From NCBI GenBank assembly GCA_942493265.1, contig OW818688.1, forward strand, positions 5,208,001 through 5,272,000: 64,000 nt of DNA, in the 5' to 3' direction. Every line of letters starts with the position of its first letter. Positions within the stretch are counted from its first letter, which is position 1. Shown here piece by piece: positions 52,359 through 60,584 of the stretch. The DNA comes from UBA12481 sp942493265. GTDB lineage: Bacteria > Bacteroidota > Bacteroidia > Bacteroidales > UBA12481. The translations under genes and the position numbers were made by a program. A model generated the notes under the pieces. That model saw nothing but the letters and a program-made list of their open reading frames with translations. It was not told the DNA's origin and searched no databases.

Positions 52359-52736
52359 TTACTCCTTCAGGTCCTTTTTCTCAAGATTGCGGCCCATATA
52401 AAAACCGGAAACCAGTCCGGCTCCACCGAAAATAAAGATGATACCCATTACCAGCAAGGGGAAAACCTCATGGTCTACCACTCCTTCGAACAATACTGAA
52501 ACCACAAATCCGATCCCCATACCGATCACGAACATTCCGAATTTCAGGGTAAACTTCATGCCGGAACCCAGGTTTCCTGATCTCGGGGCCCTTGGTAGTC
52601 GAACCGATGCAAAAAGTGCGGGATCTACACCTTTTTCTATCATGGCCATCCTTTCGCGGTTCCTGGTAGTGATATACAGGTAGAAAACCCCGAAAATTGA
52701 GAGAAAGAATACTACGAATGTGAAAGCTGCTTCCAT
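52359..52736 (-). CDS. Small membrane protein, DUF6249-like
   Basis: A 125-residue protein with three predicted helices (about 5-22, 60-80, 88-110). I start at 52736 (MEAAFTFVVFFLSIFGVF) because a promoter-like element and the divergent sigma gene lie upstream. TRNRERMAMIEKGVDPALF between helices 1 and 2 is typical of the DUF6249 family, whose function is unknown. It shares a palindromic two-way promoter with the ECF sigma gene and is probably part of its regulon. Confidence 0.75.
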   Translation of the reverse strand: MEAAFTFVVFFLSIFGVFYLYITTRNRERMAMIEKGVDPALFASVRLPRAPRSGNLGSGMKFTLKFGMFVIGMGIGFVVSVLFEGVVDHEVFPLLVMGIIFIFGGAGLVSGFYMGRNLEKKDLKE

Positions 52737-52762
52737 TTTATTTTGAATTAATTTACTCTTTT

Positions 52763-52822
52763 GACGCAATCTCCGTGAATCGGTTACACCTTTGTAACCA
52801 GATATTGGTTCTTTGCGTCTAA
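52763..52822. promoter_or_regulatory. Divergent ECF-type promoter pair built on a palindrome
   Basis: The palindrome GGTTACACCTTTGTAACC (52782-52799) gives TGTAACC on both strands. To the right, TGTAACC (52793-52799) is followed after 16 bases by CGTCTAA (52816-52822), just before the sigma start codon. To the left, TGTAACC (52788-52782) is followed after 15 bases by CGTC (52766-52763), about 27 bases from the divergent start. TGTAAC with CGTC at this spacing is a known form of ECF sigma promoter. Confidence 0.65.
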
Positions 52823-52829
52823 TTACCGA

Positions 52830-53408
52830 ATGCATGCATTAAATGATACAGAATGTATCCGGATGGTTCTCCGGGGAGAAAAGGGTTGTTTCGCCTTGCT
52901 CGTTAAAAAATATGAGGATAAGGCTTACAACCTGTGCTATAAAATATTGAAGAACAAGGAAGAAGCCCGCGACTCCGCCCAGGAAGCATTCATTAAAGCA
53001 TATGAGGCACTGCCCGGGTTCAGGCTCGACTCTGCTTTTTCCACCTGGTTTTACCGTATCATATATAATACATGCATCAGTAAGATCAGGAAAGACCGTT
53101 TCGTAACGGGCTTTGAGCCCGATGATGCGGTGTGGAACGGTTCAGGCAATGATAATGAGGCTATGGGCAACCTCGATCAGGAGGATATGAGAAAATTGCT
53201 GAAAGGTGCTTATGAAGTATTAAATACGGATGAAATTTTCCTGGCTGAACAGTTTTACCGGGAAGAGTGTTCTATTGAAGAACTGGCAGTCATGACCGGA
53301 TTGAGCCAGAGTAATGTCAAGGTCAAGTTATTCCGTGCACGGCAGAAAATGCACGCACAGATCAAATCAATTTTAAAAGAGGAGATCAACGTATGGCAAA
53401 CAAAATGA
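52830..53408 (+). CDS. ECF-type RNA polymerase sigma factor
   Basis: A 192-residue sigma-70 family protein of the extracytoplasmic-function group. Region 2 (about 18-85) has YKILKNKEEARDSAQEAFIKAYEALPGF, with FSTWFYRIIYNTCISKIRKDR; region 4 (about 125-180) has YREECSIEELAVMTGLSQSNVKVKLFRARQKM, the helix-turn-helix. It probably drives its own promoter and that of the divergent membrane gene. Its last 16 bases overlap the next gene, the likely anti-sigma factor. Confidence 0.93.
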   Translation: MHALNDTECIRMVLRGEKGCFALLVKKYEDKAYNLCYKILKNKEEARDSAQEAFIKAYEALPGFRLDSAFSTWFYRIIYNTCISKIRKDRFVTGFEPDDAVWNGSGNDNEAMGNLDQEDMRKLLKGAYEVLNTDEIFLAEQFYREECSIEELAVMTGLSQSNVKVKLFRARQKMHAQIKSILKEEINVWQTK

Positions 53409-53845
53409 TTTCAGAAGAGGAACTTCGCGACGAATTCCTGTCGGCCCTGATACGGTCGGAAGAGCCCATGCACTCACCTGCAGGATTCACCGATGAGGTC
53501 ATGAACCGAATTGGCAGGCTTCCATCTTTCACAACGGTCAAACCCTACCGTCCGCCGGTATGGCTGAAATGGGGAATCCCGGGTATTATTGTAGCCAGCT
53601 ACATTGTATATTCACTTCTTTCACCTGAAAAAAAATCTATCCCGTCAGACGCAGGATCAGCCTTTTCAGGGAAATTTTTTGATGGAATAACTTCATGGTT
53701 CTCAGGGATCAAGATCGACATACAATTCCCAAACCTGGATATCCCACAAACAGTTATCTGGATAGTTGCCGGAGGAATTGTCCTGACGTGGAGCTTCATT
53801 CTGCTCGCGAGGTTCCTTGAAAAAAAATACAAATCACATCAATAG
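53393..53845 (+). CDS. Putative anti-sigma factor, membrane protein
   Basis: A 150-residue protein with a cytoplasmic N-terminus (about 1-55, rich in acidic residues, LRDEFLSALIRSEEPMHSP), one helix at about 62-78 and another at about 119-140. No ZAS zinc motif is seen. The position directly behind an ECF sigma gene, with a 16-base overlap, is the reason for calling it a sigma regulator; sequence alone does not prove it. Confidence 0.65.
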   Translation: MANKMISEEELRDEFLSALIRSEEPMHSPAGFTDEVMNRIGRLPSFTTVKPYRPPVWLKWGIPGIIVASYIVYSLLSPEKKSIPSDAGSAFSGKFFDGITSWFSGIKIDIQFPNLDIPQTVIWIVAGGIVLTWSFILLARFLEKKYKSHQ

Positions 53846-53850
53846 CCTGA

Positions 53851-54927
53851 TTATTTAGGGGCGAGACGGTAGAGAACCACTGCGATCGCAGCATAAACAA
53901 AATTCGGAAGCCAAACAGCCATCCAGGGGGCCAGATCGCCGGCACTGGCAAATTCTTTGGATATTTGCATAAACAGGATATAGGAAAAGCTGAGTGCGAT
54001 ACCGAAACCGATATGCATTCCGATCCCTCCGCGAACCTTTCTGCTCGAAAGCGTTACGCCAATGATGGTGAGGATAAAAACTGCAAAAGGCCCGGCAAAC
54101 CGCCTGTGTTTCTCGATTTCATAATACACTTCGAAGTGCCCTCTGGACAATTCCCGTTTAATGAATTTTTTCAGCTGAGGGGTAGTCATGGCCTCCACAA
54201 CATTGGCATTCCGGTTGAATTCCCTGGGGGAAAGGTTTAGCGCTGAATCGATGGATTTGCCGCTTGTAAACTCTTCCCTGATGCCATCAATTGTGCGGAT
54301 CCAGTAATTCTGCAACTTCCAGGTTTTATTGATGGAATCGTACTGAATGGACTCAGCGGAAAGCTTTGATACCAGGATCTTATTATCGAACTTCTCCAGC
54401 GAAAACTTGCCGCCCCTGTTATTTCGGGGATTGAAATTCTCAACATAGATATAAACGCCCTCGTCAATCTGCTTATGGATATCACGTTCCGGCGTTCCGT
54501 ATGCCTTATCAAGGTATTTTGCCTCAAATTCCAGCCGGCTCACACTGGAATAGGGTATGAAATAGTTCGAAAGAAGAAAACTCAGGGTAGCAATCAGAAC
54601 TGCCGAAATCATATAGGGAACCATGAGTCTCCTGTAGCTTACCCCGGTAGATAAAATCGCCGTGATCTCACTGTGCACCGACATCTTGGATGTAAAAAAG
54701 ATCACCGAAACAAAAACAAACAGATAGCTGAACAGGTTGGAAAAGAAAGGAATGAAATTAAGATAGTATTGAAACAGGATATCACGCAGCGGGGCTTTAT
54801 GACTGATAAAATCATCCACTTTTTCTGAAAAATCGAAAACCACTGCCACCAGGATAATCAGTCCGATCGCCAGGAAGAACGTTCCCAGGAACTTGCGTAT
54901 AATATAGATATCAAGACGTTTCAGCAC
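53851..54927 (-). CDS. LptF/LptG-family permease
   Basis: A 358-residue protein of the YjgP/YjgQ family, the membrane half of the LptBFG transporter that extracts lipopolysaccharide. It has three N-terminal helices (FLGTFFLAIGLIILVAVVFDF onward), a periplasmic beta-jellyroll (about 125-260, NRGGKFSLEKFDNKILVSKL), and three C-terminal helices (FAGPFAVFILTIIGVTLSS). ILSTGVSYRRLMVPY is the coupling-helix region. It is preceded by tgt by 3 bases. Only one of the F/G pair is in the window, and which it is cannot be told. Confidence 0.9.
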   Translation of the reverse strand: MLKRLDIYIIRKFLGTFFLAIGLIILVAVVFDFSEKVDDFISHKAPLRDILFQYYLNFIPFFSNLFSYLFVFVSVIFFTSKMSVHSEITAILSTGVSYRRLMVPYMISAVLIATLSFLLSNYFIPYSSVSRLEFEAKYLDKAYGTPERDIHKQIDEGVYIYVENFNPRNNRGGKFSLEKFDNKILVSKLSAESIQYDSINKTWKLQNYWIRTIDGIREEFTSGKSIDSALNLSPREFNRNANVVEAMTTPQLKKFIKRELSRGHFEVYYEIEKHRRFAGPFAVFILTIIGVTLSSRKVRGGIGMHIGFGIALSFSYILFMQISKEFASAGDLAPWMAVWLPNFVYAAIAVVLYRLAPK

Positions 54928-54930
54928 CTT

Positions 54931-56061
54931 TTATAAACGGCTCGACAGGGCCGGTAGTATTTTAGTTTTCCACTCAGTAAAATCTCCCTGAAGCAGATGG
55001 CTTCGCGCCTCCCGAACGAGCCACAAATAAAATGCAAGGTTATGGATACTGGCAATCTGAGCCCCCAGCCTTTCGCCGGAAATGATCAGGTGCCTGAGGT
55101 AAGATCTCGAATAATACTGGTCCACATAGGAGGTTCCATCCGGATCGATGGGCGCGAAATCGAATTTCCACTTCTCGTTTTTCATATTCATAATGCCGTT
55201 GCGGGTGAAAAGCATCCCGTTACGACCGTTCCGTGTTGGCATCACGCAATCGAACATATCGATCCCCCGGCTGATAGCTTCCAGGATATTCACCGGAGTT
55301 CCTACTCCCATAAGATATCTGGGCTTATCGGCCGGCAAAATATCATTGACCACCTCAATCATCTCATACATCATTTCCTCAGGCTCACCAACCGATAGTC
55401 CGCCGATCGCATTGGCCGGCATGCCCTGCTCAGCAATGAAATGTGCAGATCTTTTCCGGAGATCACGGTTAACGCTCCCCTGCACTATCGGCAGGAAAAA
55501 CTGGTCATAACCATAAAGGGGCTCTGTTTTGCGAAAGTGTTCGATTCCCCTGAGAAGCCAGCTGTGGGTAAGCTCCATCGATTCCCTGGCATATTTCTCC
55601 TCACACGGATAGGGAGTGCACTCGTCGAATGCCATGGTGAGGTCGCTGCCGATTGTACGCTGGATTTCCACCACTTTTTCAGGGCTGAACAGATGTCTTG
55701 AGCCATCGATATGTGAAGAAAACCAGGCCCCTTCGGCAGACAGCTTGCGGTTAGCCGCCATGCTGAATACCTGATATCCGCCACTGTCGGTGAGGATGGT
55801 GCGGTTCCAGTTCATGAAACGGTGCACCCCACCGGCTTCCTTCAGCACTTCCATTCCCGGACGCAAATACAGGTGATAAGTGTTGGCTAAAATGACCGGT
55901 GCGTCAATGTCTTCGGCAAGTTCACGCTGATGAACAGCCTTAACTGTTGCAGCGGTGCCAACCGGCATAAACACGGGTGTGGGGATATCGCCATGGGCAG
56001 TGGTAAAAATACCGGCCCTGGCTTTGCTTTGGGTATCTGTTGATTCTATACGGAAATTCAT
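54931..56061 (-). CDS. tgt: Queuine tRNA-ribosyltransferase
   Basis: Exchanges guanine-34 for preQ1 in tRNAs with GUN anticodons. In 376 residues it has the catalytic Asp region TILTDSGGYQVFSM, ANTYHLYLRPG, the second catalytic Asp segment FDCVMPTRNGRNG, and GGLSVGEPEEMMYE. The usual zinc site (three Cys near residue 305 and a His) is degenerate: in this stretch the protein reads DGTSYVDQYYSRSYLRHL with no Cys, though the His in SIHNLAFYLW remains. Related Bacteroidetes enzymes may share this loss. It heads the tgt-lptF/G pair and is divergent from the glycosyltransferase. Confidence 0.93.
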   Translation of the reverse strand: MNFRIESTDTQSKARAGIFTTAHGDIPTPVFMPVGTAATVKAVHQRELAEDIDAPVILANTYHLYLRPGMEVLKEAGGVHRFMNWNRTILTDSGGYQVFSMAANRKLSAEGAWFSSHIDGSRHLFSPEKVVEIQRTIGSDLTMAFDECTPYPCEEKYARESMELTHSWLLRGIEHFRKTEPLYGYDQFFLPIVQGSVNRDLRKRSAHFIAEQGMPANAIGGLSVGEPEEMMYEMIEVVNDILPADKPRYLMGVGTPVNILEAISRGIDMFDCVMPTRNGRNGMLFTRNGIMNMKNEKWKFDFAPIDPDGTSYVDQYYSRSYLRHLIISGERLGAQIASIHNLAFYLWLVREARSHLLQGDFTEWKTKILPALSSRL

Positions 56062-56097
56062 CAGTCGGAAAACCGCAAAGATATGGTATTTTAAAAC

Positions 56098-56105
56098 TAT
56101 CTTTG
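56098..56105 (+). promoter_or_regulatory. -7 promoter element of the glycosyltransferase-sigma-rsmG operon
   Basis: TATCTTTG matches TAnnTTTG, 45 bases before the chosen start at 56151. The upstream part of the open frame (from 56040) is therefore leader. Confidence 0.5.
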
Positions 56106-56150
56106 ATGGCCAAACCCGTCATGCCCTGTTGTTTAAGTTTTAATAATTCT

Positions 56151-57314
56151 ATGATTCAGGTACTTACAGATTTATTCCGTGTAACATTAGATTCCTGGAC
56201 CGATTACCTTTTTTTATCCCTTGCCGGGCTTGCGGTAATTGCCTGGGGCGTCCAGATATTCTACTATTTCTACTTTTACCTGCAGGTTCACCGTTATCGT
56301 AAGGTAACTGACAAACAGACACTCGATCCCGTTTCCGTCATTATCTGCGCGAAAAACGAGGCCGATAATCTCCGCAAATACCTTCCAATCGTTTTGGAAC
56401 AGGACTATCCGCAATTCCAGGTTGTGGTGGTAAACGATGGTTCGAATGATGAAACGGCAGCGGTTCTGTCGGAAATGCAAAAAACGTACAAACACCTCTA
56501 TGTAACCCAAATAGAGCACACACACCCCTATCCTCATGCCAAAAAACTGGCACAGACCATCGGAGTGAAAGCAGCCACATTTGATCAGCTCCTGTTTATC
56601 GATGCGGATTGCCGGCCGGCCTCTGCCAACTGGATCCGCTGCATGCAATCCAACTTTCTGCCTAAAAAAGAGATCGTTTTAGGGTATGGTGCCTATGAAA
56701 AGCGAAAAGGGTTTGTTAACCGGTTTATACGGATGGATACCCTTTGGATCGCACAGCAATACTTCAGCTTTGCCCTTCGCGGAGTGCCGTTTATGGGTTG
56801 CGGACGTAATCTCGCCTACCGGAGATCACTTTTTTTCAACAATAAAGGATTTGCGAATCAGCTGCATCTTCAATCCGGGGATGACGACCTGTTTGTCAAC
56901 CACACGGCAAACAGAACCAATACGGCCATCGAAATTTCTCTCGACAGTGTAACCTATTCAGAGCCGATGGCCACCATGACCGACTGGCTTCGGCAGAAAA
57001 GGCGCCATCTTACTACCGGCTTTTACTACAGGGCACTTCACCGCTTTCTGATAGGACTTGAAGTGGTGGCGCGCGAGTATTTCTTTGTCAGCGTGATCGT
57101 TCTGCTGTCATTCTGGAAATTTCCGGGATACCTGTTCCTGCTTTTGCTTTTTCGATGGATTATGCATCTTTGGATATTCAAACTTACTATGAAGCGTTTT
57201 AATGAACGGGGACTTTGGTTATTTTCGCTTATATATGATTTATTCATGCCCGCCATCTCCGGTTTTCTGATGGTGAAAACATCGTTGAAGAAAAACAAAA
57301 AGTTTACCTGGTAA
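56151..57314 (+). CDS. Family 2 glycosyltransferase, membrane-anchored
   Basis: A 387-residue GT-A enzyme. An N-terminal helix (about 17-42) is followed by the GT2 core: VSVIICAKNEADNLRKYLP, VVVVNDGSNDETAAVL, the metal-binding LLFIDADCRPAS, and a C-terminal QKRRHLTTGF (the QxxRW-like motif) with three or four more helices (about 300-380). It may add a sugar to a lipid carrier or polysaccharide. A longer in-frame start at 56040 overlaps the tgt start and is not supported. Its stop overlaps the sigma factor start (TAATG). Confidence 0.88.
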   Translation: MIQVLTDLFRVTLDSWTDYLFLSLAGLAVIAWGVQIFYYFYFYLQVHRYRKVTDKQTLDPVSVIICAKNEADNLRKYLPIVLEQDYPQFQVVVVNDGSNDETAAVLSEMQKTYKHLYVTQIEHTHPYPHAKKLAQTIGVKAATFDQLLFIDADCRPASANWIRCMQSNFLPKKEIVLGYGAYEKRKGFVNRFIRMDTLWIAQQYFSFALRGVPFMGCGRNLAYRRSLFFNNKGFANQLHLQSGDDDLFVNHTANRTNTAIEISLDSVTYSEPMATMTDWLRQKRRHLTTGFYYRALHRFLIGLEVVAREYFFVSVIVLLSFWKFPGYLFLLLLFRWIMHLWIFKLTMKRFNERGLWLFSLIYDLFMPAISGFLMVKTSLKKNKKFTW

Positions 57315-57904
57315 TGGTTGCTGATCTGTCAGATAAAGCCAAGCAGGATTTTGCACTGGTTCAAAAAGCCAGAAGCGGAGATCAGCATGCCTATGCACAA
57401 TTGCTCAGCCGCTATTGGGATTCAGTTTATTTCATGATCCTGAAGATGGCTCATAATAAAGATGATGCCGAAGATCTGACCATTGAAGCTTTTGGTAAAG
57501 CCTTTAAATACATCCACAATTACGAACCCGAATTTGCTTTCAGCACCTGGTTATTTAAGATTGCCAATAATAATGCGATCGACTTCCTGAGAAAGCAGCA
57601 TACCAAAACCATATCCATCGACAGTCAGGGCAGGGATGCCGATGAGGACAACCCCGTTCAGCTGCAATCGGATACTCCTGATCCGGAAGAGGTAATGATC
57701 AGCAAACAGAAAACCGAATTTCTGCAAACCATCGTAAAAGAATTGAAGCCCAGATATTCACGATTGGTTCAGCTCCGGTATTTTGAAGAATATTCGTACG
57801 AAGAGATTGCCGAAACGCTCAACCTGCCGATTGGTACGGTTAAGGCACAATTGTTCAGGGCTAAAGAGCTGCTTTATCATATTATCATTTCAAAGGAAGT
57901 TTGA
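57314..57904 (+). CDS. ECF-type RNA polymerase sigma factor (second)
   Basis: A 196-residue sigma-70 factor. Region 2 has HNKDDAEDLTIEAFGKAFKYI and FAFSTWLFKIANNNAIDFLRK; region 4 has RYFEEYSYEEIAETLNLPIGTVKAQLFRAKEL. The linker is long and acidic (SIDSQGRDADEDNPVQLQSD). No anti-sigma gene follows it: rsmG does. The start codon overlaps the stop of the glycosyltransferase gene, so it is co-translated. Target promoters are unknown. Confidence 0.92.
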   Translation: MVADLSDKAKQDFALVQKARSGDQHAYAQLLSRYWDSVYFMILKMAHNKDDAEDLTIEAFGKAFKYIHNYEPEFAFSTWLFKIANNNAIDFLRKQHTKTISIDSQGRDADEDNPVQLQSDTPDPEEVMISKQKTEFLQTIVKELKPRYSRLVQLRYFEEYSYEEIAETLNLPIGTVKAQLFRAKELLYHIIISKEV

Positions 57905-57905
57905 T

Positions 57906-58529
57906 TTGAACCCGATAGCCTCACATTTCCAGAATCTTTCGATAAAACAATTCGCACAGTTTGAGCGGCTCGACGGGCTGTACCGGTCGTGGAATGAGAA
58001 GATCAACCTGATTTCCCGAAAGGATATTGATTCCCTCTACCTTCATCATGTGCTGCATTCACTCGCCATCGCACAGTTTATACAGATGAAACCGGGCACT
58101 AAGGTTCTTGATGCCGGCACCGGAGGCGGTTTTCCGGGTATTCCGCTGGCTATATTTTTCCCGGAGGCAGAATTCACGCTGGTCGACTCAATTGCTAAAA
58201 AGATTAAGGTGGTGCAGTCTGTTGCCGATGAAATCGGTTTGACCAACGTGCAAACCCGGTGGTGCCGGGTGGAAGATATTGAAGAGAAATTTGATTTTGT
58301 TGTTTCACGGGCAGTAACCGGCTTTCCTGAATTTGTAAACTGGGTAAGAAAACTGATAAAACCAGGCGGATTCAATGATATCCCCAACGGAATCATATAC
58401 CTGAAAGGCGGAGATCTTGATGAGGAACTTAGTAAATTTGCCGCAAAAGTGAGGATTCAGGAGATTTCCGGCTATTTCGAAGAGGAATGTTTCGTGTCGA
58501 AAAAAATAATTTACCTCCCGATCGGATGA
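57906..58529 (+). CDS. rsmG: 16S rRNA (guanine-527-N7)-methyltransferase
   Basis: Methylates G527 of 16S rRNA (loss gives low-level streptomycin resistance). The 207-residue Rossmann protein has NEKINLISRKDIDSLYLHHV, LDAGTGGGFPGIPLAIFFPE (SAM motif I), LVDSIAKKIKVV, VVSRAVTGFPEF and KPGG...YLKGG. I start at the TTG at 57906, two bases after the sigma stop; the frame remains open through the sigma gene, but that part is in another gene. ATG is absent near the N-terminus, so a TTG start is likely. Confidence 0.9.
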   Translation: MNPIASHFQNLSIKQFAQFERLDGLYRSWNEKINLISRKDIDSLYLHHVLHSLAIAQFIQMKPGTKVLDAGTGGGFPGIPLAIFFPEAEFTLVDSIAKKIKVVQSVADEIGLTNVQTRWCRVEDIEEKFDFVVSRAVTGFPEFVNWVRKLIKPGGFNDIPNGIIYLKGGDLDEELSKFAAKVRIQEISGYFEEECFVSKKIIYLPIG

Positions 58530-58543
58530 ATCCTCTCCAGACT

Positions 58544-58573
58544 TTTGTTTTTATAAAATTATCTCTATCTTTG
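58544..58573 (+). promoter_or_regulatory. rpmH promoter
   Basis: TTTG (58544-58547) and TATCTTTG (58566-58573) with 18 bases between: a near-perfect Bacteroidetes promoter. The leader to the start at 58616 is about 35 bases. Confidence 0.75.
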
Positions 58574-58615
58574 CCATCCAAATTTTAGGGATACTTAAGT
58601 TAAAGCGATACGATC

Positions 58616-58774
58616 ATGAAAAGGACATTTCAACCTCACAACCGCAAAAGAAAGAACAAACACGGCTTTCGCGAAAGAATGGCAACTGTTGGCGGACGCG
58701 CTGTATTAGCAAACCGTCGTGCACGTGGACGCAAGAAACTGACCGTATCTGACGAACCCAGACATAAGGTATAA
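58616..58774 (+). CDS. rpmH: 50S ribosomal protein L34
   Basis: A 52-residue basic ribosomal protein. It begins MKRTFQPHNRKRKNKHGFRE and continues with GRAVLANRRARGRKKLTVSD, which is the conserved L34 sequence with a short C-terminal extension. It has its own promoter and a terminator 27 bases after the stop. It is not next to rnpA or dnaA, unlike in many bacteria. Confidence 0.97.
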   Translation: MKRTFQPHNRKRKNKHGFRERMATVGGRAVLANRRARGRKKLTVSDEPRHKV

Positions 58775-58800
58775 GGATTATTTCCTGAATGATTATATAT

Positions 58801-58831
58801 CCCCGCCCACCAGCGGGGATTTTTTATTTTG
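58801..58831 (+). terminator. rpmH terminator
   Basis: CCCCGC (58801-58806) pairs with GCGGGG (58813-58818) around CCACCA, followed by ATTTTTTATTTT on the plus strand. It overlaps the end of the convergent gene at 58824. Confidence 0.85.
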
Positions 58832-60584
58832 TGCGGTACACCCGGAACCAGGCACTCTCGATATTCACAGGTTTTGCCAATGAATCAAGCAATTGCAGAT
58901 AAAGATAATCCGGCGATGAGCTGCTGACCGGCATCTTTTCCGTTGTTATCCATTTAATATTCAATTTCTCCACGAGTATTATCAGATCTTTCCCTGCCAG
59001 GGCATTGCGCACGGATTCATTAACCTGCCGCTCATTCCCCACGAATTCAGCAGCCTGCATCCAATCCACCGGAAAAGGATTTCTGCTCCCGAGCAAAGGA
59101 TAAATCAAAGCATTGTTGGGCCAAACAGCAAACCTCCCGGCCGGCGATCCGAAATCAGTATAGATCTTCTTAATCTCGCCGAGGTATTCATACATAGGAT
59201 TGGAGAGCTTTACACCAGCCAGTTCGGGGAAAATTTCTCCACCATCATACGTGAGCTCTCTGGCAGGAAAATCACGATAATTCACCCGCGGCTGAACCAC
59301 CAGTGACAGAATGAAAAGTGACGAAACCAGCAATGCTCCGAAAACCAGCTGGTAAGGCCGCACATTCCGGTATATCCGGTCGCGGAAATCCTTCACCTGC
59401 AGCAGAAGCGCAGTCCCGGCCAGCAGTCCGGTAGCGAAAACAGGTGCATTATCACCAAGCGAAATGGCGCTTGTCCAGGAAACCAACAGTACCCAGAAAG
59501 TCGGCCGAACCCATCTGGGCAAATGATTTTCATGAATGTATACCAACAGAATATCCAGAATAAGAATCCAGAACAAAGCTAAGGAAACAGAAAAAAGCCA
59601 GTCGGGCTTTATGAAAACGGCGTATATCAGAAAAATCTTCACTGAAAAGCTGACAATTTTCTGAATCATAATCAAAAGATCTATCCTGAAATGATCTGTC
59701 CCGGATTCCACATCCCACTTCTTAACGAGGCCCGAAACCAATGCCAGCAGGAACAAAATCAACAGCGGAGATTGCCAGAAAGCTTGTGAGAACGTCACCA
59801 CTCCGGTTTCCCATAATTCGGTGCGCCCGGTCATCTGCTGAATGAACTCTGGCCAGGATCCGGTAAAAGTCAATACACCGGAATATATCCATCCGGGTAA
59901 TAAGCCAATCACAAGCGCAGGAATAAGATTACGGAGAACCCGGCGCCAGGGCTGTGTGCTCTGCCCCAATTCCCAGACAATCATCCGGATCACCAGCAAA
60001 ACGCCCGGCAATGCAAAAGTCTGCCGGCACAGCAGGGAAAAGGAAACTGCAAATAATATGAATATATGCCACTTGAAATGGCTGCCGGCCGGATTGACTT
60101 TCAGCCTGTACCAGGCATTCAATGCCAGACAGAACCAGAAAAGTCCGTCAATTGTGGTCCAGGGAAAAAGATTGTAATGGTTCTGGTTTAAAACGAACAT
60201 CAAAATGATTGAGCCGGTGAGCAGCAAATAATAATAGCTTTTCTGTAATCCCCTGAACCAGGAACCCATCAACAAAAACGATATCATTATCGAGTAAATT
60301 AAATACTCGATCAACACCATCCATCTTGATGATATTTCCAGTGGCAAGGGTGAAACAAAATGGATCAGGTTCATGACTGCAGAACCGGCTGGACGTATCG
60401 ACAGAAAATCCCGATGGGGAATTTCGCCATTGAGGATCCGGTAGGATTGCGCAAGAATCACCCCGTCGTCGCTGGGATTAAACCCTTCAGTGGAAGGTAT
60501 TCCCAGAATCGAATAGATCCCGGCAACAAACAGGATGATCAATACAACCAGAAGGGTAACGGGTTTATTCTGAAGTACTTTCAT
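58824..60584 (-). CDS. GT-C-type multi-pass membrane glycosyltransferase (putative)
   Basis: A 586-residue protein with about 11-12 membrane helices. The first periplasmic loop has NPSDDGVILAQSYRILNG and then RDFLSIRPAG, the acidic-pair layout of GT-C (GT39/GT83-like) enzymes that use lipid-linked sugars. The C-terminal third is a soluble periplasmic domain (about 455-586). I start at 60584 (MKVLQNKPV), overlapping the FAD gene by 20 bases. The donor and acceptor are unknown, and the assignment rests on topology and that loop. Confidence 0.7.
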   Translation of the reverse strand: MKVLQNKPVTLLVVLIILFVAGIYSILGIPSTEGFNPSDDGVILAQSYRILNGEIPHRDFLSIRPAGSAVMNLIHFVSPLPLEISSRWMVLIEYLIYSIMISFLLMGSWFRGLQKSYYYLLLTGSIILMFVLNQNHYNLFPWTTIDGLFWFCLALNAWYRLKVNPAGSHFKWHIFILFAVSFSLLCRQTFALPGVLLVIRMIVWELGQSTQPWRRVLRNLIPALVIGLLPGWIYSGVLTFTGSWPEFIQQMTGRTELWETGVVTFSQAFWQSPLLILFLLALVSGLVKKWDVESGTDHFRIDLLIMIQKIVSFSVKIFLIYAVFIKPDWLFSVSLALFWILILDILLVYIHENHLPRWVRPTFWVLLVSWTSAISLGDNAPVFATGLLAGTALLLQVKDFRDRIYRNVRPYQLVFGALLVSSLFILSLVVQPRVNYRDFPARELTYDGGEIFPELAGVKLSNPMYEYLGEIKKIYTDFGSPAGRFAVWPNNALIYPLLGSRNPFPVDWMQAAEFVGNERQVNESVRNALAGKDLIILVEKLNIKWITTEKMPVSSSSPDYLYLQLLDSLAKPVNIESAWFRVYRTK

